Shown piece after piece: positions 1 through 8,511 of a stretch of DNA of 64,000 bases. This DNA is from Microbacterium sp. SD291 (lineage in GTDB: Bacteria > Actinomycetota > Actinomycetes > Actinomycetales > Microbacteriaceae), in NCBI RefSeq assembly GCF_017355365.1, contig NZ_JADIJR010000012.1, forward strand, positions 41,895-105,894, in the 5' to 3' direction. The position numbers were made by a program, and so were the translations under genes. The first letter of the stretch is position 1; every line of letters begins with the position of its first letter. The notes under the pieces were generated by a model that saw nothing but the letters and a program-made list of their open reading frames with translations, was not told where the DNA came from and ran no database searches.

Positions 1-1136
1 AGTCGCTCGCGAGCGCGTCATGGCCCAAGCTCGGCTGGTCGCTGCTGCTCGTCGGCATCGTCGTGGCGATCATGCTGGCGTCGCCGAGAATCCACCCGCG
101 ATTCCCCGGTTCCCTTCTCGCGATCGTCGTGACGTCGCTGCTGGCGGTCGCGTCCGGCCTTCCCGTCGACACGATCGGCGAGCTGCCGGCAGGGCTTCCC
201 GCGCCGACCCTGCCTCATCTCGACCCGGCGTCGCTGCTCGCCCTCGCGGGCCCCGCGGCGGCGGTCGCCGCTCTCGCCGCCATCGAGTCCCTGCTGTCGG
301 CCCGCGTCGCGTCGACCCTCGCGGACACCGGCTCGTACGACCCGGATCGCGAGCTCGTGGGGCAGGGCCTCGCGTCGCTGACGGCGGGGCTGTTCGGCGG
401 GATGCCCGCCACCGGCGCGATCGCCCGCACCGCCGTCAACGTCCGCGCCGGCGCCCGCACCCGGCTCGCGGCGATCACGCACGCGCTGCTGCTGCTCGTG
501 GTCGCCCTGGTCGGAGCATCCGTCGTCTCGCACATCCCGCTCGCCGCCCTCGCCGGCGTGCTCATCGTCACCGCCTGCCGCATGATCGCGCCGGCGACCG
601 TGCGCACCGTGCTGCGGTCGACGCGAGCGGATGCCGTCGTCTTCTGCCTCACCGCGGTCGTCACCGTGAGCGTCGACCTCATCTACGCCGTGCTGATCGG
701 GTTCCTCGCGGCGGGCTTCTTCGCGCTGCGTCAGCTGGCGCGCACCAGCGGCGTCCACCGTGAGGAGCTGCCGGGGCCCGTGCGCCAGGGCGACGAGCGC
801 ATCGCGGTGTTCCGGCTCGAGGGCGCGCTCTTCTTCGGCGCGGCGGAGCGGACCATGGAGCGCGTCGGCACCCTCCGCGACATCGAGGTGGTGGTGCTGC
901 GGATGTCGCAGCTGCAGGTCCTCGACGCCACCGGCGCACAGGTCATCACCGAGCTGATCACCTCACTGGAGCGGCGGGGCATCACGGTGCTCGTGAAGGG
1001 CATCCCCGCGCAGCATCTGCCGCTCGCCGAGCGCGTCGGCGTTCTCGCCTCGCTGCGTCACCAGAACCATCTGTTCGACGACATCGACGCCGCCGCCTCG
1101 CACGCCCGCAGCCATGTCGCGCGGGCCGCGGCGTAG
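1..1136 (+). CDS. SulP family anion transporter, C-terminal part (5' end outside window)
   Basis: The frame is open from base 3 with no start codon in the window, so the N-terminal membrane helices lie upstream; 377 residues are visible. The visible part is a run of hydrophobic helices followed by a cytoplasmic STAS domain in about the last 110 residues. The SulP signature GAIARTAVNVRAGARTR lies near 415-465, and the STAS loop reads LDATGAQ near 920-940. Family knowledge: SulP proteins move sulfate, bicarbonate or other small anions across the membrane, with STAS as a regulatory domain. The substrate cannot be told from sequence. It ends three bases before the convergent deoD gene. A second SulP gene lies at 31.5 kb, so the genome has at least two. 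Confidence 0.88.
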   Translation, partial: SLASASWPKLGWSLLLVGIVVAIMLASPRIHPRFPGSLLAIVVTSLLAVASGLPVDTIGELPAGLPAPTLPHLDPASLLALAGPAAAVAALAAIESLLSARVASTLADTGSYDPDRELVGQGLASLTAGLFGGMPATGAIARTAVNVRAGARTRLAAITHALLLLVVALVGASVVSHIPLAALAGVLIVTACRMIAPATVRTVLRSTRADAVVFCLTAVVTVSVDLIYAVLIGFLAAGFFALRQLARTSGVHREELPGPVRQGDERIAVFRLEGALFFGAAERTMERVGTLRDIEVVVLRMSQLQVLDATGAQVITELITSLERRGITVLVKGIPAQHLPLAERVGVLASLRHQNHLFDDIDAAASHARSHVARAAA

Positions 1137-1139
1137 CGG

Positions 1140-1853
1140 TCAGACCGTGGTCGCCGCCTGCAGCGCGATGCGGATCATGTCGCCGAAGGTCTGCTCCCGC
1201 TCCTGCGCGGTGGTCTCCTCACCGGTGACGATGTGGTCGGACACCGTGCAGATGCTGAGGGCCCGCCGGTCGTAGAAGGCGGCGAGGGTGTAGAGACCGC
1301 TGGTCTCCATCTCGACGCCGAGCACGCCGTGCTTCACGAGCGGCTCGGTCAGCTCAGGACGCGTGCTGTAGAACTGGTCGCTCGAGAACAGCAGCCCGAC
1401 GTGCACGGCCGAATCCAGCGGCTCCGACTTGCTCGCCTCGACGGCTGCCCGCAGCAGCGCGAAGTCGGCGACAGGCGCGTAGTCCTGGCCATGGAAGCGC
1501 ACCCGATTGATGCCCGAGTCCGTGCAGGCGCCGTTCGCGATGATGATGTCGCGCAGCTTCAGCTTCTCGGTCAGGGCCCCGCACGAGCCGACGCGGACGA
1601 TCGTCTGGACGCCGTACGAGTCGAACAGCTCGTTCGCGTAGATGGACATGGACGGCTGCCCCATGCCGGACCCCTGCACAGAGACGCGGTGCCCCTGCCA
1701 GGTGCCCGTGAAGCCGAGCATCCCCCGGGTCTGCGTGTACAGCTCTGCGTCCTCGAGGAAGGTCTCCGCGATCCACTTCGCCCGCAGCGGGTCACCGGGG
1801 AAGAGGACGATGGGGGCGATCTGGCCTTGCTCGGCAGCGATGTGGGTGCTCAT
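1140..1853 (-). CDS. deoD: purine-nucleoside phosphorylase, DeoD type
   Basis: 237 aa, matching the usual ~235-240 aa of hexameric DeoD enzymes, which phosphorolyse purine (deoxy)nucleosides to base and (deoxy)ribose-1-phosphate in nucleoside salvage. Visible family motifs, in order: phosphate loop PGDPLRAKW (about residues 20-28), RVGSCGAL, the sugar-binding [12 protein letters not shown] and the active-site SDHIVTGEE, whose Asp is the expected proton donor. It starts at an ATG and stands alone, convergent with the SulP gene (3-bp gap) and divergent from putP. The family call is secure. Confidence 0.95.
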   Translation of the reverse strand: MSTHIAAEQGQIAPIVLFPGDPLRAKWIAETFLEDAELYTQTRGMLGFTGTWQGHRVSVQGSGMGQPSMSIYANELFDSYGVQTIVRVGSCGALTEKLKLRDIIIANGACTDSGINRVRFHGQDYAPVADFALLRAAVEASKSEPLDSAVHVGLLFSSDQFYSTRPELTEPLVKHGVLGVEMETSGLYTLAAFYDRRALSICTVSDHIVTGEETTAQEREQTFGDMIRIALQAATTV

Positions 1854-1961
1854 GGCATCAGCGTAACCAGCAGTCTCTGCGTGGCGCGTTCGGCTGCGGC
1901 ATCCGTGTTGGGATCATCGAGGCACGGATGCGGTGACCTGCACCGCTCAGGAGGGACGATG

Positions 1962-3476
1962 ATGTCCGACCAGATCTTCATGTACGCGGCGCTCGGCGTG
2001 TATTTCGCCGGGATGCTCCTCATCGGCTATTTCGCCTACAAGCGCACCTCCGACCACGAGGACTACATGCTCGGCGGCCGCAACCTCCCGCCGTGGGTCG
2101 CGGCGATCAGCGCGGGAGCCGCCGACATGTCCGGCTGGCTCGTGATGGGCCTTCCCGGCGCCATCTACGCCGCAGGCCTGATCGAGGCGTGGATCGCGAT
2201 CGGCCTCACGATCGGCGCCTACCTCAACTGGCTGCTGGTGGCGCCGCGCCTTCGCGCCTACACCGAGGTGTCGCGCAACTCGATCACGATCCCGAGTTAC
2301 TTCGAGAACCGCCTCCGCGACTCGAGCCGCTCGCTGCGCGTGCTCGCCGGCCTCATCATCCTGGTCTTCTTCACCCTCTACATCTCCTCGGGGATGGTCG
2401 CCGCCGGTGTCTTCTTCGAGAGCTCGTTCAACGGCGACTACATGTTCGGGATGCTGCTGGTCGGCGGCATCACGCTGCTGTACACGCTCTTCGGCGGATT
2501 CCTCGGGGCCTCCCTCACCGACGTCGTGCAGGGGCTCATGATGGTGATCGCGCTGATCGTCGTGCCCGTGGCGGCCGTGATCGCGATCGGCGGGCTCGAT
2601 GAGACCAGCACCCTGATCACCGCGAACGGCGGCGAGGGCTTCCTGTCGATGCTCGGAGGCGGCGCGGTCACGGGAGGCACGTTCCTCGCGATCGTCTCGG
2701 CGCTGGCGTGGGGCCTCGGCTACTTCGGGCAGCCGCACATCGTCGTCCGCTTCCTGGCGCTGCGCTCGCCGCAGGAGGCGAAGAGCGCCAGGCGCATCGG
2801 GATCTCCTGGATGGTCCTGTCGATGTTCGGCGCGATCATCTCGGGCCTCGTCGGCATCGCGTACATGGCGCAGCGCGGCATCACACTGGACAACCCCGAG
2901 ACCGTCGTGCTCCTGATGTCGCAGACGCTGCTGCATCCGTTCGTCGCCGGTCTCGTGCTCGCCGCCGTGCTCGCGGCGATCATGAGCACGATCTCCAGTC
3001 AGCTGGTGGTGTGCTCCTCGGCCCTCGTCGAGGACCTCTACAACGTGGTGCGCAGGACCCCGCCGTCGCAGAAGAGACTGGTGCTGATGGGGCGGATGGC
3101 GGTGCTCGTGGTCGCGATCATCGCGATCATCCTCGCGATCACCCCGAACGACTCGATCCTCGGTCTGGTGTCGTTCGCCTGGGCCGGCTTCGGGGCGGCG
3201 TTCGGGCCGATCATCCTGCTGAGCCTGTTCTGGCGCAAGCTCACCAACTGGGGTGCGCTCGCCGGCATGTTCGTCGGCGCCGCCACGGTCTTCATCTGGA
3301 AGGGGCTGAACACGGGGCTGTACGAGCTGCTCCCGGCGTTCGTGTTCGCCTTCGTCGCCGCGGTGCTCGTGAGCCTCCTGACCTACAGGCACAACGAGGA
3401 GATCCAGCAGGAGTTCACCGACACCGGCGCGATGCTCGCGGTGCCGCGGCCGCACGCGGTCGGCGATACACCCTGA
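1962..3476 (+). CDS. putP: sodium/proline symporter
   Basis: 504 aa, close to E. coli PutP (502 aa), a 13-helix sodium:solute symporter (SSS family) importing proline with Na+. Typical features are an N-terminal YKRTSDHEDYMLGGR loop, the ISAGAADMSGWL segment in the second helix and the long alternation of hydrophobic helices. Two adjacent in-frame ATGs exist at 1959 and 1962. AGGAGG at 1949-1954 is only 4 nt from the first but 7 nt from the second, so 1962 is preferred. Stand-alone gene; no putA is visible nearby. It is convergent with the LacI gene at 3507. Confidence 0.92.
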   Translation: MSDQIFMYAALGVYFAGMLLIGYFAYKRTSDHEDYMLGGRNLPPWVAAISAGAADMSGWLVMGLPGAIYAAGLIEAWIAIGLTIGAYLNWLLVAPRLRAYTEVSRNSITIPSYFENRLRDSSRSLRVLAGLIILVFFTLYISSGMVAAGVFFESSFNGDYMFGMLLVGGITLLYTLFGGFLGASLTDVVQGLMMVIALIVVPVAAVIAIGGLDETSTLITANGGEGFLSMLGGGAVTGGTFLAIVSALAWGLGYFGQPHIVVRFLALRSPQEAKSARRIGISWMVLSMFGAIISGLVGIAYMAQRGITLDNPETVVLLMSQTLLHPFVAGLVLAAVLAAIMSTISSQLVVCSSALVEDLYNVVRRTPPSQKRLVLMGRMAVLVVAIIAIILAITPNDSILGLVSFAWAGFGAAFGPIILLSLFWRKLTNWGALAGMFVGAATVFIWKGLNTGLYELLPAFVFAFVAAVLVSLLTYRHNEEIQQEFTDTGAMLAVPRPHAVGDTP

Positions 3477-3485
3477 CCGGCAGTC

Positions 3486-3519
3486 GCCGCGGGGCTGGGC
3501 CGTCGCTCAGCCCCGCGGC
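3486..3519. terminator. hairpin between convergent putP and LacI gene
   Basis: Perfect 12-bp GC-rich stem: GCCGCGGGGCTG at 3486-3497 pairs with CAGCCCCGCGGC at 3508-3519, with a 10-nt loop. The right arm overlaps the stop codon of the minus-strand LacI gene (3507-3509). No U-tract, as is common in actinobacteria. It probably ends transcription from both sides. Confidence 0.6.
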
Positions 3520-4535
3520 GGCGCCGTGGAGGCGCGCACCACGAGCGTCGGCGTGATCTCCGGTTCGCCGCCGACGGGCTCTCCGCCCTCGATCTCCGCG
3601 ATCAGGCGCAGCGCGGCCGCGCGCCCCAGCGCTTCGAACGGCTGCCGCACGGTGGTGAGCGCGGGCGACGCGTAGGCGGCCAGAGAGATGTCGTCGACGC
3701 TGACCACGGAGACGTCCTCGGGGATGCTGCGTCCCGCCTCGTGCAGCGCGCGGATGACGCCGAACGCCATCTCATCGCTGCTCACGAACACGGCGGTCGC
3801 ATCGGGGATCGCGGCGATCGTGCGCCCCGCGCGGTAGCCCGACTCGGGCGTCCAGTCGCCGGGGATCACCGGCGGCGGAGTGATGCCGCGCTCCTCCAGC
3901 ACCCGCTCCCATGTCTCGCGGCGCTGCACGGTCTCGGCCCAGTACTCGTCGCCGGAGACGTGCCAGACCGTGCGATGCCCGAGGTCGAGGAGGTGCTCGA
4001 CCGCGAGACGGGTGATCTCGTTCTGATCGACCGCGAGCGGAGCATCCGCCTGCAGCGAGACGCGATCCGTGCGGGTCGCAGGGGTCCGCTGTGTTCGCGC
4101 TCGCATGGACGGGCTGTCCAGTTCGACCGGCACGCCGAGGATGATGCCCTCGGCTCCCTGGCGCTGAAGGCGGTCGAAGGCGTCGTGGAAGGCATCGGTG
4201 GACGCGTGGTCCGCGACGGCGGCCGTCGTCACCGTGTAGCCGTTGGCGGCAGCGGCCTGCTCGATGCCGACGCCCAGGGCGGCAGAGGAGTAGCGGTCCG
4301 TCGAGACGACGACGACCCCGAGGATCCGGGTGCGCCCGGAGGCGAGCGAGGCTGCGGCGGCATGCACCCGGTAGCCGAGCTCCTCGACCGCGGTGTGCAC
4401 GCGGCGGGCGGTCTCCGGGCGGACGTTGTCCACACCCGACATCACGCGGGAGACGGTCTGGGTCGAGACTCCGGCCAGGCGGGCGACATCGACCTGGCTG
4501 GGGGCGCGGTCCTCTTTGGAGCGACGAGGCGACAT
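3507..4535 (-). CDS. LacI family transcriptional regulator next to beta-galactosidase
   Basis: 342 aa. An N-terminal LacI helix-turn-helix (VDVARLAGVSTQTVSRVMSG, about residues 15-34) and hinge segment ending SLASGRT are followed by a periplasmic-binding-protein-like effector domain with the usual end motifs FVSSDEMAFGVIRAL, VVSVDDISLAAYASPALTTVRQP and LVVRAS. Start at 4535 puts the HTH at the normal distance from the N-terminus; longer upstream frames give non-family sequence. It is divergent from the GH35 gene 93 bp away, so it most likely represses that gene and perhaps itself. Sites at 4542-4555 and 4598-4611 lie between them. The ligand is inferred to be a galactoside, not shown. Confidence 0.9.
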   Translation of the reverse strand: MSPRRSKEDRAPSQVDVARLAGVSTQTVSRVMSGVDNVRPETARRVHTAVEELGYRVHAAAASLASGRTRILGVVVVSTDRYSSAALGVGIEQAAAANGYTVTTAAVADHASTDAFHDAFDRLQRQGAEGIILGVPVELDSPSMRARTQRTPATRTDRVSLQADAPLAVDQNEITRLAVEHLLDLGHRTVWHVSGDEYWAETVQRRETWERVLEERGITPPPVIPGDWTPESGYRAGRTIAAIPDATAVFVSSDEMAFGVIRALHEAGRSIPEDVSVVSVDDISLAAYASPALTTVRQPFEALGRAAALRLIAEIEGGEPVGGEPEITPTLVVRASTAPPRG

Positions 4536-4541
4536 GTGCTC

Positions 4542-4555
4542 ATGATAGCGATCAT
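4542..4555. promoter_or_regulatory. palindrome just upstream of LacI start
   Basis: ATGATAGCGATCAT has five symmetrical base pairs on each side of a 4-bp centre and ends 7 bp before the LacI start codon. Its position suggests an autoregulatory operator, but it differs from the cre-like site at 4598, so the same protein need not bind both. Confidence 0.4.
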
Positions 4556-4597
4556 TCCGCGTGAATACGGGCTGCCAGGGTCGCCGCGATGCGATAA

Positions 4598-4611
4598 TGT
4601 GAACGCAAACA
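4598..4611. promoter_or_regulatory. LacI-type (cre-like) operator in GH35 promoter
   Basis: TGTGAACGCAAACA matches the general LacI/CcpA operator pattern TGWNANCGNTNWCA at all but one fixed position. A -10-like GATAAT (4593-4598) abuts it, so a bound repressor would cover the promoter. The GH35 start is 18 bp downstream. The regulator at 3507-4535 is the obvious candidate ligand. Confidence 0.6.
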
Positions 4612-4628
4612 CTGGCATCTGGAGCTTC

Positions 4629-6404
4629 ATGACCGACATCCTCGCGCGAGACGATCGCGCGGATTCCCCGACCACGTCGACGCTGACGTGGCGCGACGGC
4701 GAGATCGTCCGCGAGGGGCGCCCGCACCGCATCCTCGCCGGCAGCATCCACTACTTCCGCGTGCACCCGGACCAGTGGGAGGACCGTCTTCGCCGACTCG
4801 CCGCGATGGGGGCGAACACGGTCGACACGTACATCGCCTGGAACTTCCACGACCGCGCCGAGGGAGACGTCCGGTTCGACGGCTGGCGCGACGTGGAGCG
4901 GTTCATCCGCCTCGCCGGCGAGGTCGGTCTCGACGTGCTCGTGCGACCGAGCCCGTACATCTGCGCGGAGTGGTCGAACGGCGGCATCCCGTTCTGGCTC
5001 AGCGGCCGCACGCGTGCGCTGCGCACCGGCGATCCGGTGTTCCTCGCGGCGGTCGACGCCTGGTACGACGAGCTGATCCCTCGACTCGTGCCGCTGCAGG
5101 CGATCAGCGGCGGACCCGTCGTGGCCGTTCAGGTCGAGAACGAGAACGGCTCGTTCGGCAGCGACCCCGCCTACCTCGCGCACCTCCGTGACGGGCTGCG
5201 AGCGCGCGGCATCGTCGAGATGCTGACGACGGCTGACGGGATCACGGCCGACATGCTCCGCCACGGCAGCGTGTCCGGTGCGATGCCCACTTTCACCTTC
5301 GGCACCGGGGTCGCCAAGGCCAGGGAGCTGCGACCGGCCGACGCCGCGCTGATGTGCAGCGAGCTCTGGGGCGGATGGTTCGACCACTGGGGGGAGCGGC
5401 ATCACGTGCGCTCCGCCGACAGCATGATCAGCACCGTGCAGGAGCTGCTGGATGCCGAAGGCTCCGTGAGCCTGTACATGGCGCACGGCGGCACGAACTT
5501 CGGTCTGTGGAACGGCGCCAACCACGACGCCGTGCTCCAGCCGACCGTGACCAGCTACGACTCCGACGCGCCCATCGGCGAGGACGGCACCCTGAACGCG
5601 AAGTTCTACGCGCTGCGTGCCGCGTTCGCGCCGTTCCACACCGGCGAGCTCCCCGCGATCCCGGCTCCGCCGCTACGGCAGTCCGCCGCCTCCGCCGCGC
5701 TCGTGGCGCAGGCGTCGCTGATGGACGTCGTGCGCGCCGCACCCGTCGTCGCCGGCTCGGCCGTTCCGCTCACATTCGAGCAGCTCGGTGCCGAAGACGG
5801 CCTCGTCGCGTACGAGGCCGACTGCTCGTTCCCGCAGGAGGCGACCCTCTCGATCCTCGGACTCCATGATCGGGCCACCGTCTTCATGGACGGGGAGCGC
5901 CTGGGCACCCTCGAACGCGACGGTCTCGCCAAGCTGGCGCTGCCGGCTGCGGGCGGCGCCGGCCGGCTGACGATCGTCGTCGAGAGTCTCGGACGCATCA
6001 ACTACGGGCCTCTGACCGGCGAGGGCAAGGGCATCATGCGAGGCGTGACGATCGGCCGCCGCTACGTGCACGGCTGGAGCCACCGCATCCTGCCTCAGAG
6101 CGCGCCGGTGACGGCCGGCACAGCAGCCGACGACGGGGTCGCCGTCGCGACGTTCGACATCGCGGCACCGGCAGACGCCTGGCTCGCCTTCCCCGGCGGG
6201 GCGAAGGGGATGGTCTGGCTGAACGGCTTCCTCCTCGGTCGCTACTGGGAGATCGGCCCGCAGGAGACCCTCTACGCACCCGCGCCGCTGTGGCGGAGCG
6301 GGCACAACGAGATCCGCATCCTCGACACCGACCGACTCGGATACGTCGTCGAGATCCGGGAGCGGCCCACCTTCGGGGAGACCGAGGAGTTCATCGGCTC
6401 CTGA
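4629..6404 (+). CDS. GH35 beta-galactosidase
   Basis: 591 aa, the usual size for bacterial single-chain GH35 enzymes, which cleave terminal beta-galactosides with retention. Visible motifs: ILAGSIHYFRVHPDQW, the TIM-barrel stretch GANTVDTYIAWNFH, RPSPYICAEWSNGGIPFWL, QVENENGSFG with probable acid/base Glu172, and MCSELWGGWFDHWG with probable nucleophile Glu245. C-terminal beta-sandwich modules end in LNGFLLGRYWEIGPQ, a common GH35 ending. No signal peptide, so the enzyme is probably cytoplasmic and needs an importer. ATG 4629 follows GGAG at 4621-4624. Divergent from a LacI gene; only the last ~39 codons of a sugar permease remain downstream. Confidence 0.93.
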   Translation: MTDILARDDRADSPTTSTLTWRDGEIVREGRPHRILAGSIHYFRVHPDQWEDRLRRLAAMGANTVDTYIAWNFHDRAEGDVRFDGWRDVERFIRLAGEVGLDVLVRPSPYICAEWSNGGIPFWLSGRTRALRTGDPVFLAAVDAWYDELIPRLVPLQAISGGPVVAVQVENENGSFGSDPAYLAHLRDGLRARGIVEMLTTADGITADMLRHGSVSGAMPTFTFGTGVAKARELRPADAALMCSELWGGWFDHWGERHHVRSADSMISTVQELLDAEGSVSLYMAHGGTNFGLWNGANHDAVLQPTVTSYDSDAPIGEDGTLNAKFYALRAAFAPFHTGELPAIPAPPLRQSAASAALVAQASLMDVVRAAPVVAGSAVPLTFEQLGAEDGLVAYEADCSFPQEATLSILGLHDRATVFMDGERLGTLERDGLAKLALPAAGGAGRLTIVVESLGRINYGPLTGEGKGIMRGVTIGRRYVHGWSHRILPQSAPVTAGTAADDGVAVATFDIAAPADAWLAFPGGAKGMVWLNGFLLGRYWEIGPQETLYAPAPLWRSGHNEIRILDTDRLGYVVEIRERPTFGETEEFIGS

Positions 6405-6415
6405 GCCGCCGCACA

Positions 6416-6457
6416 CGAGAAACCGCCCCGGAGCCGAAGCTCCGGGGCGGTTTCTCG
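6416..6457. terminator. strong bidirectional hairpin after GH35 gene
   Basis: A perfect 19-bp stem (6416-6434 with 6439-6457) closed by a CGAA tetraloop. The right arm runs into TTTCTCG, giving a short U-run on the plus strand; the other arm supplies GAGAAA. It sits 12 bp after the GH35 stop and 12 bp before the end of the permease remnant on the minus strand. Confidence 0.85.
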
Positions 6458-6468
6458 TCGAGGTGGTG

Positions 6469-6588
6469 TCAGCCCTTGACGGCACCCGCCGCGAGCCCCG
6501 ACCGCCAATAGCGCTGCAGCGTGAAGAACAGTGCGATCAGCGGGAGCACGCCCAGCAGCGCGCCCAGCATCACGTCTCCCTTGTCCTC
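6469..6588 (-). pseudogene. remnant of sugar ABC transporter permease (C-terminal ~39 codons)
   Basis: Read on the minus strand, about 39 codons before the stop at 6469-6471 are unmistakable as the end of a CUT1 (MalG-type) carbohydrate permease: GDVMLGALLGVLPLIALFF, then QRYWRSGLAAGAVKG. The final AGAVKG matches the intact family member at 49923-50840 in this window (MQGAVKG). Upstream the homology stops abruptly at a 23-bp tandem repeat of low complexity (6597-6643), and 6694 is already the end of the next gene. So the rest of the permease, and any binding protein or second permease, have been deleted. Too short to function. Confidence 0.8.
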
Positions 6589-6596
6589 GAGGACTC

Positions 6597-6643
6597 GGCG
6601 CGCGCGTCGCGGCCGCCGCTGGCGCGCGCGTCGCGGCCGCCGC
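6597..6643. repeat. 23-bp tandem duplication at the permease break point
   Basis: A 23-bp unit beginning GGCGCGCGCGTCGCGG occurs at 6597-6619 and again, identically, at 6621-6643, with one base between. It lies exactly where permease homology ends, so it probably marks the deletion or slippage event that destroyed the transporter gene. Confidence 0.75.
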
Positions 6644-6693
6644 GGGCCTGCGCGCGAGGGCGGCAGAGGGCATCCGGCGACCCGGCCGGGCGG

Positions 6694-7359
6694 TCAGGCC
6701 TGGCGCTTCACCATCTCCGTGATCCAGATCGGAGCGAACGGCGAGACGCATCCGGGGGCGGTCGGATAGTCGGCCAGCACCTGGAGCTCATCGCCGATCG
6801 CGAGGGCGCGGTCGCGGAGGTGCGGGTGCGCGATGCCGATGTGCGCGAGGGTCTCGTTCATCGCCCACTGCAGTCGTGAGGGGGCAGCCTTCATGCCCCG
6901 CTCGATCAGATCGAGGAGATGCTCGAGGTCGAGGCCCTCAGGGTCCTTGGCCACGCGCACGGACGTCAGCGACCACGCCGCGGCCGCGACCGTCGGGTCG
7001 GCGTCGCCGAACCACCGCAGCCGCATCTCCTCCGCGCGCGGCGACTTCTTCGCGACGTAGTTCACGAACCAGTCGTTCACCTTGGGGCGGTCGGTCTCGC
7101 GGAGCATGCCGTCGAGCTCGTCGGCCGTGAACTCGCGGGGCTTGCAGATGAGCAGCGCGAGCAGCCTGGCCGGGGTCTCGCCGGTCGCCCAGAGTTCCTT
7201 CGCCAGTTCCTGATCGGTCTTGACGCGCTTCGCGAGCGCGCGCAGGCGGCTGAGGTTCATGCCGTGGTCGTCGCCGCGCTTCTCGTTGGCCGCGCGCATC
7301 TTCGGATCTTCGAGCGCGGCGAGTTCGGCGAGGACTTCGGGGACGGTCATGTCTGCCAT
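6694..7359 (-). CDS. DNA alkylation repair (AlkD-like) HEAT-repeat protein
   Basis: 221 aa from the ATG at 7359 (MADMTVPEVL); an ATG nine bases downstream is possible. The protein is alpha-helical and repetitive, with the pattern of the AlkD-like family: ALEDPKMRAANEKRGDDHGMNLSRLR near the start, KELWATGETPARLLALL, KVNDWFVNYVAKKSP and the end segment CVSPFAPIWI. Relatives include base-excision glycosylases that release positively charged alkylated bases, but many such proteins are uncharacterised, so repair activity is inferred. It is in the same direction as the FUSC gene upstream, separated by an 84-bp palindromic repeat. The permease remnant follows. Confidence 0.75.
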   Translation of the reverse strand: MADMTVPEVLAELAALEDPKMRAANEKRGDDHGMNLSRLRALAKRVKTDQELAKELWATGETPARLLALLICKPREFTADELDGMLRETDRPKVNDWFVNYVAKKSPRAEEMRLRWFGDADPTVAAAAWSLTSVRVAKDPEGLDLEHLLDLIERGMKAAPSRLQWAMNETLAHIGIAHPHLRDRALAIGDELQVLADYPTAPGCVSPFAPIWITEMVKRQA

Positions 7360-7378
7360 GGTTCCAGGGTAAGTCGGT

Positions 7379-7462
7379 GCCGCAACTCCGGAGAACCGGC
7401 ACGCGAATCCGCCGATTCGCCCCACTGCACGGTGAATCGGCTCGGATCTCCGGAGTTGTGGC
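7379..7462. repeat. 84-bp intergenic palindrome, family 1 copy A
   Basis: Left arm 7379-7394 (GCCGCAACTCCGGAGA) and right arm 7447-7462 are inverted with one mismatch in 16, enclosing exactly 52 nt. The interior has its own small hairpin (GCGAATC/GATTCGC, 7403-7420). The same arms, with the same 52-nt spacing, recur at 20334-20417. It lies between the FUSC stop and the AlkD-like start. Confidence 0.8.
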
Positions 7463-7473
7463 GGTGCTCGGAC

Positions 7474-8511
7474 TCAGACCTCGTCGAGCAGCTCCCCGCG
7501 GATGCGGCGGAGGTCCTCCATCAGCGATCCGATCAGGATCCAGTGGCCGGATGCCGGGGGCCTGATCACGAGCGGAGCCGTCAGCGCGGGGATCGCGGAG
7601 GTCAGGGTCTCCGGCTCGGGTGTCACATCGGCGATCTGCACCGCGAGGCGCACATCGTGGCCCGCGCGGCGCAGCTGCTCGGCGATCGCGGTGACGGCGG
7701 GCTCCTGCCCGATCGCGTCGTCGTAGTGATCGAAGTAGGCGCGGGTCATCCCGATCGTCTGGGTCACGATCGGGGAGAGCCGTTCGAGCAGCGCCCGCAT
7801 CTCGCGGAGATCCTCGCGGTGCGCGGAGCGGCGCGGGTTCAGGGTGAGTGACTCCTCGCCGGCGGCGATGGATGCCTCGGCAGCATCCTTCATCGGCCGG
7901 AGCAGCCGCACCTGCAGCATCAGCTCCTGCAGCAGCGCGGGTGTCTGCGACTCCGGAAGGGCGGCCGCGAGACGGTCGAGGCTCGCCGCGAGCTCCCTGC
8001 CGAGGAGCCCGAGGTCACGGCGTGCCGGCGCGACCAGCACGGGCGGCACGATCAGCGCGTTCACGACGATGCCGATCACGACGCCGATCAGCGTCTCGGC
8101 GATGCGGGCGAACGCGTACTCCGGGCTCGACGAGCCGAGCGCGAGCACGAGCATGGCCGAGATCGCCACCTGATTGCCGGTGCCGGGAGAAGCGCGGAAC
8201 ACCCAGGCGACCAGCATCGCCACGACGATCGCGAGCAGCACGATCCAGCTCGGGGAACCGAGCAGCAGGCCGAGCGCGACCGCGACCAGCACGCCGACGA
8301 TCACGCCGATGCTGCGCTCGAGCGCCTTCGACAGAGACTGGTTGACGCTCGGCTGAACGACCAGAAGCGCGGCGATCGCCGCGAACACGGGCAGCTGTCC
8401 GGGGAACGCCAAGCCGGCGAGGAGCCACGCGGCGATCGTCGCCGCAGCCGACTTCACGACCTGCAGCAGCGGAGAGCGCCTGGAGGCACGGATCGCGGCG
8501 GGGATGCGCAT
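7474..8511 (-). CDS. FUSC family membrane protein
   Basis: 345 aa. The N-terminal half has about five or six membrane helices typical of the FUSC/aromatic-acid-exporter fold (SAAATIAAWLLAGLAFPGQL, ALLVVQPSVNQSLSKALERS, VVIGIVVNALIVPPVLV). The C-terminal ~165 residues are cytoplasmic and helical (LGRELAASLDRLAAALPES onwards). Members are implicated in export of aromatic acids or other small molecules, but most actinobacterial ones are uncharacterised. ATG start at 8511; a small inverted repeat GCGGCC/GGCCGC (8526-8545) lies upstream in the divergent region. Confidence 0.8.
   Translation of the reverse strand: MRIPAAIRASRRSPLLQVVKSAAATIAAWLLAGLAFPGQLPVFAAIAALLVVQPSVNQSLSKALERSIGVIVGVLVAVALGLLLGSPSWIVLLAIVVAMLVAWVFRASPGTGNQVAISAMLVLALGSSSPEYAFARIAETLIGVVIGIVVNALIVPPVLVAPARRDLGLLGRELAASLDRLAAALPESQTPALLQELMLQVRLLRPMKDAAEASIAAGEESLTLNPRRSAHREDLREMRALLERLSPIVTQTIGMTRAYFDHYDDAIGQEPAVTAIAEQLRRAGHDVRLAVQIADVTPEPETLTSAIPALTAPLVIRPPASGHWILIGSLMEDLRRIRGELLDEV

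Noticed and set aside
4536..5639. Long N-terminal extension of the LacI gene at 3507-4535
   Set aside because: The extra residues are low-complexity and run antisense through the GH35 gene; the HTH sits correctly when starting at 4535.
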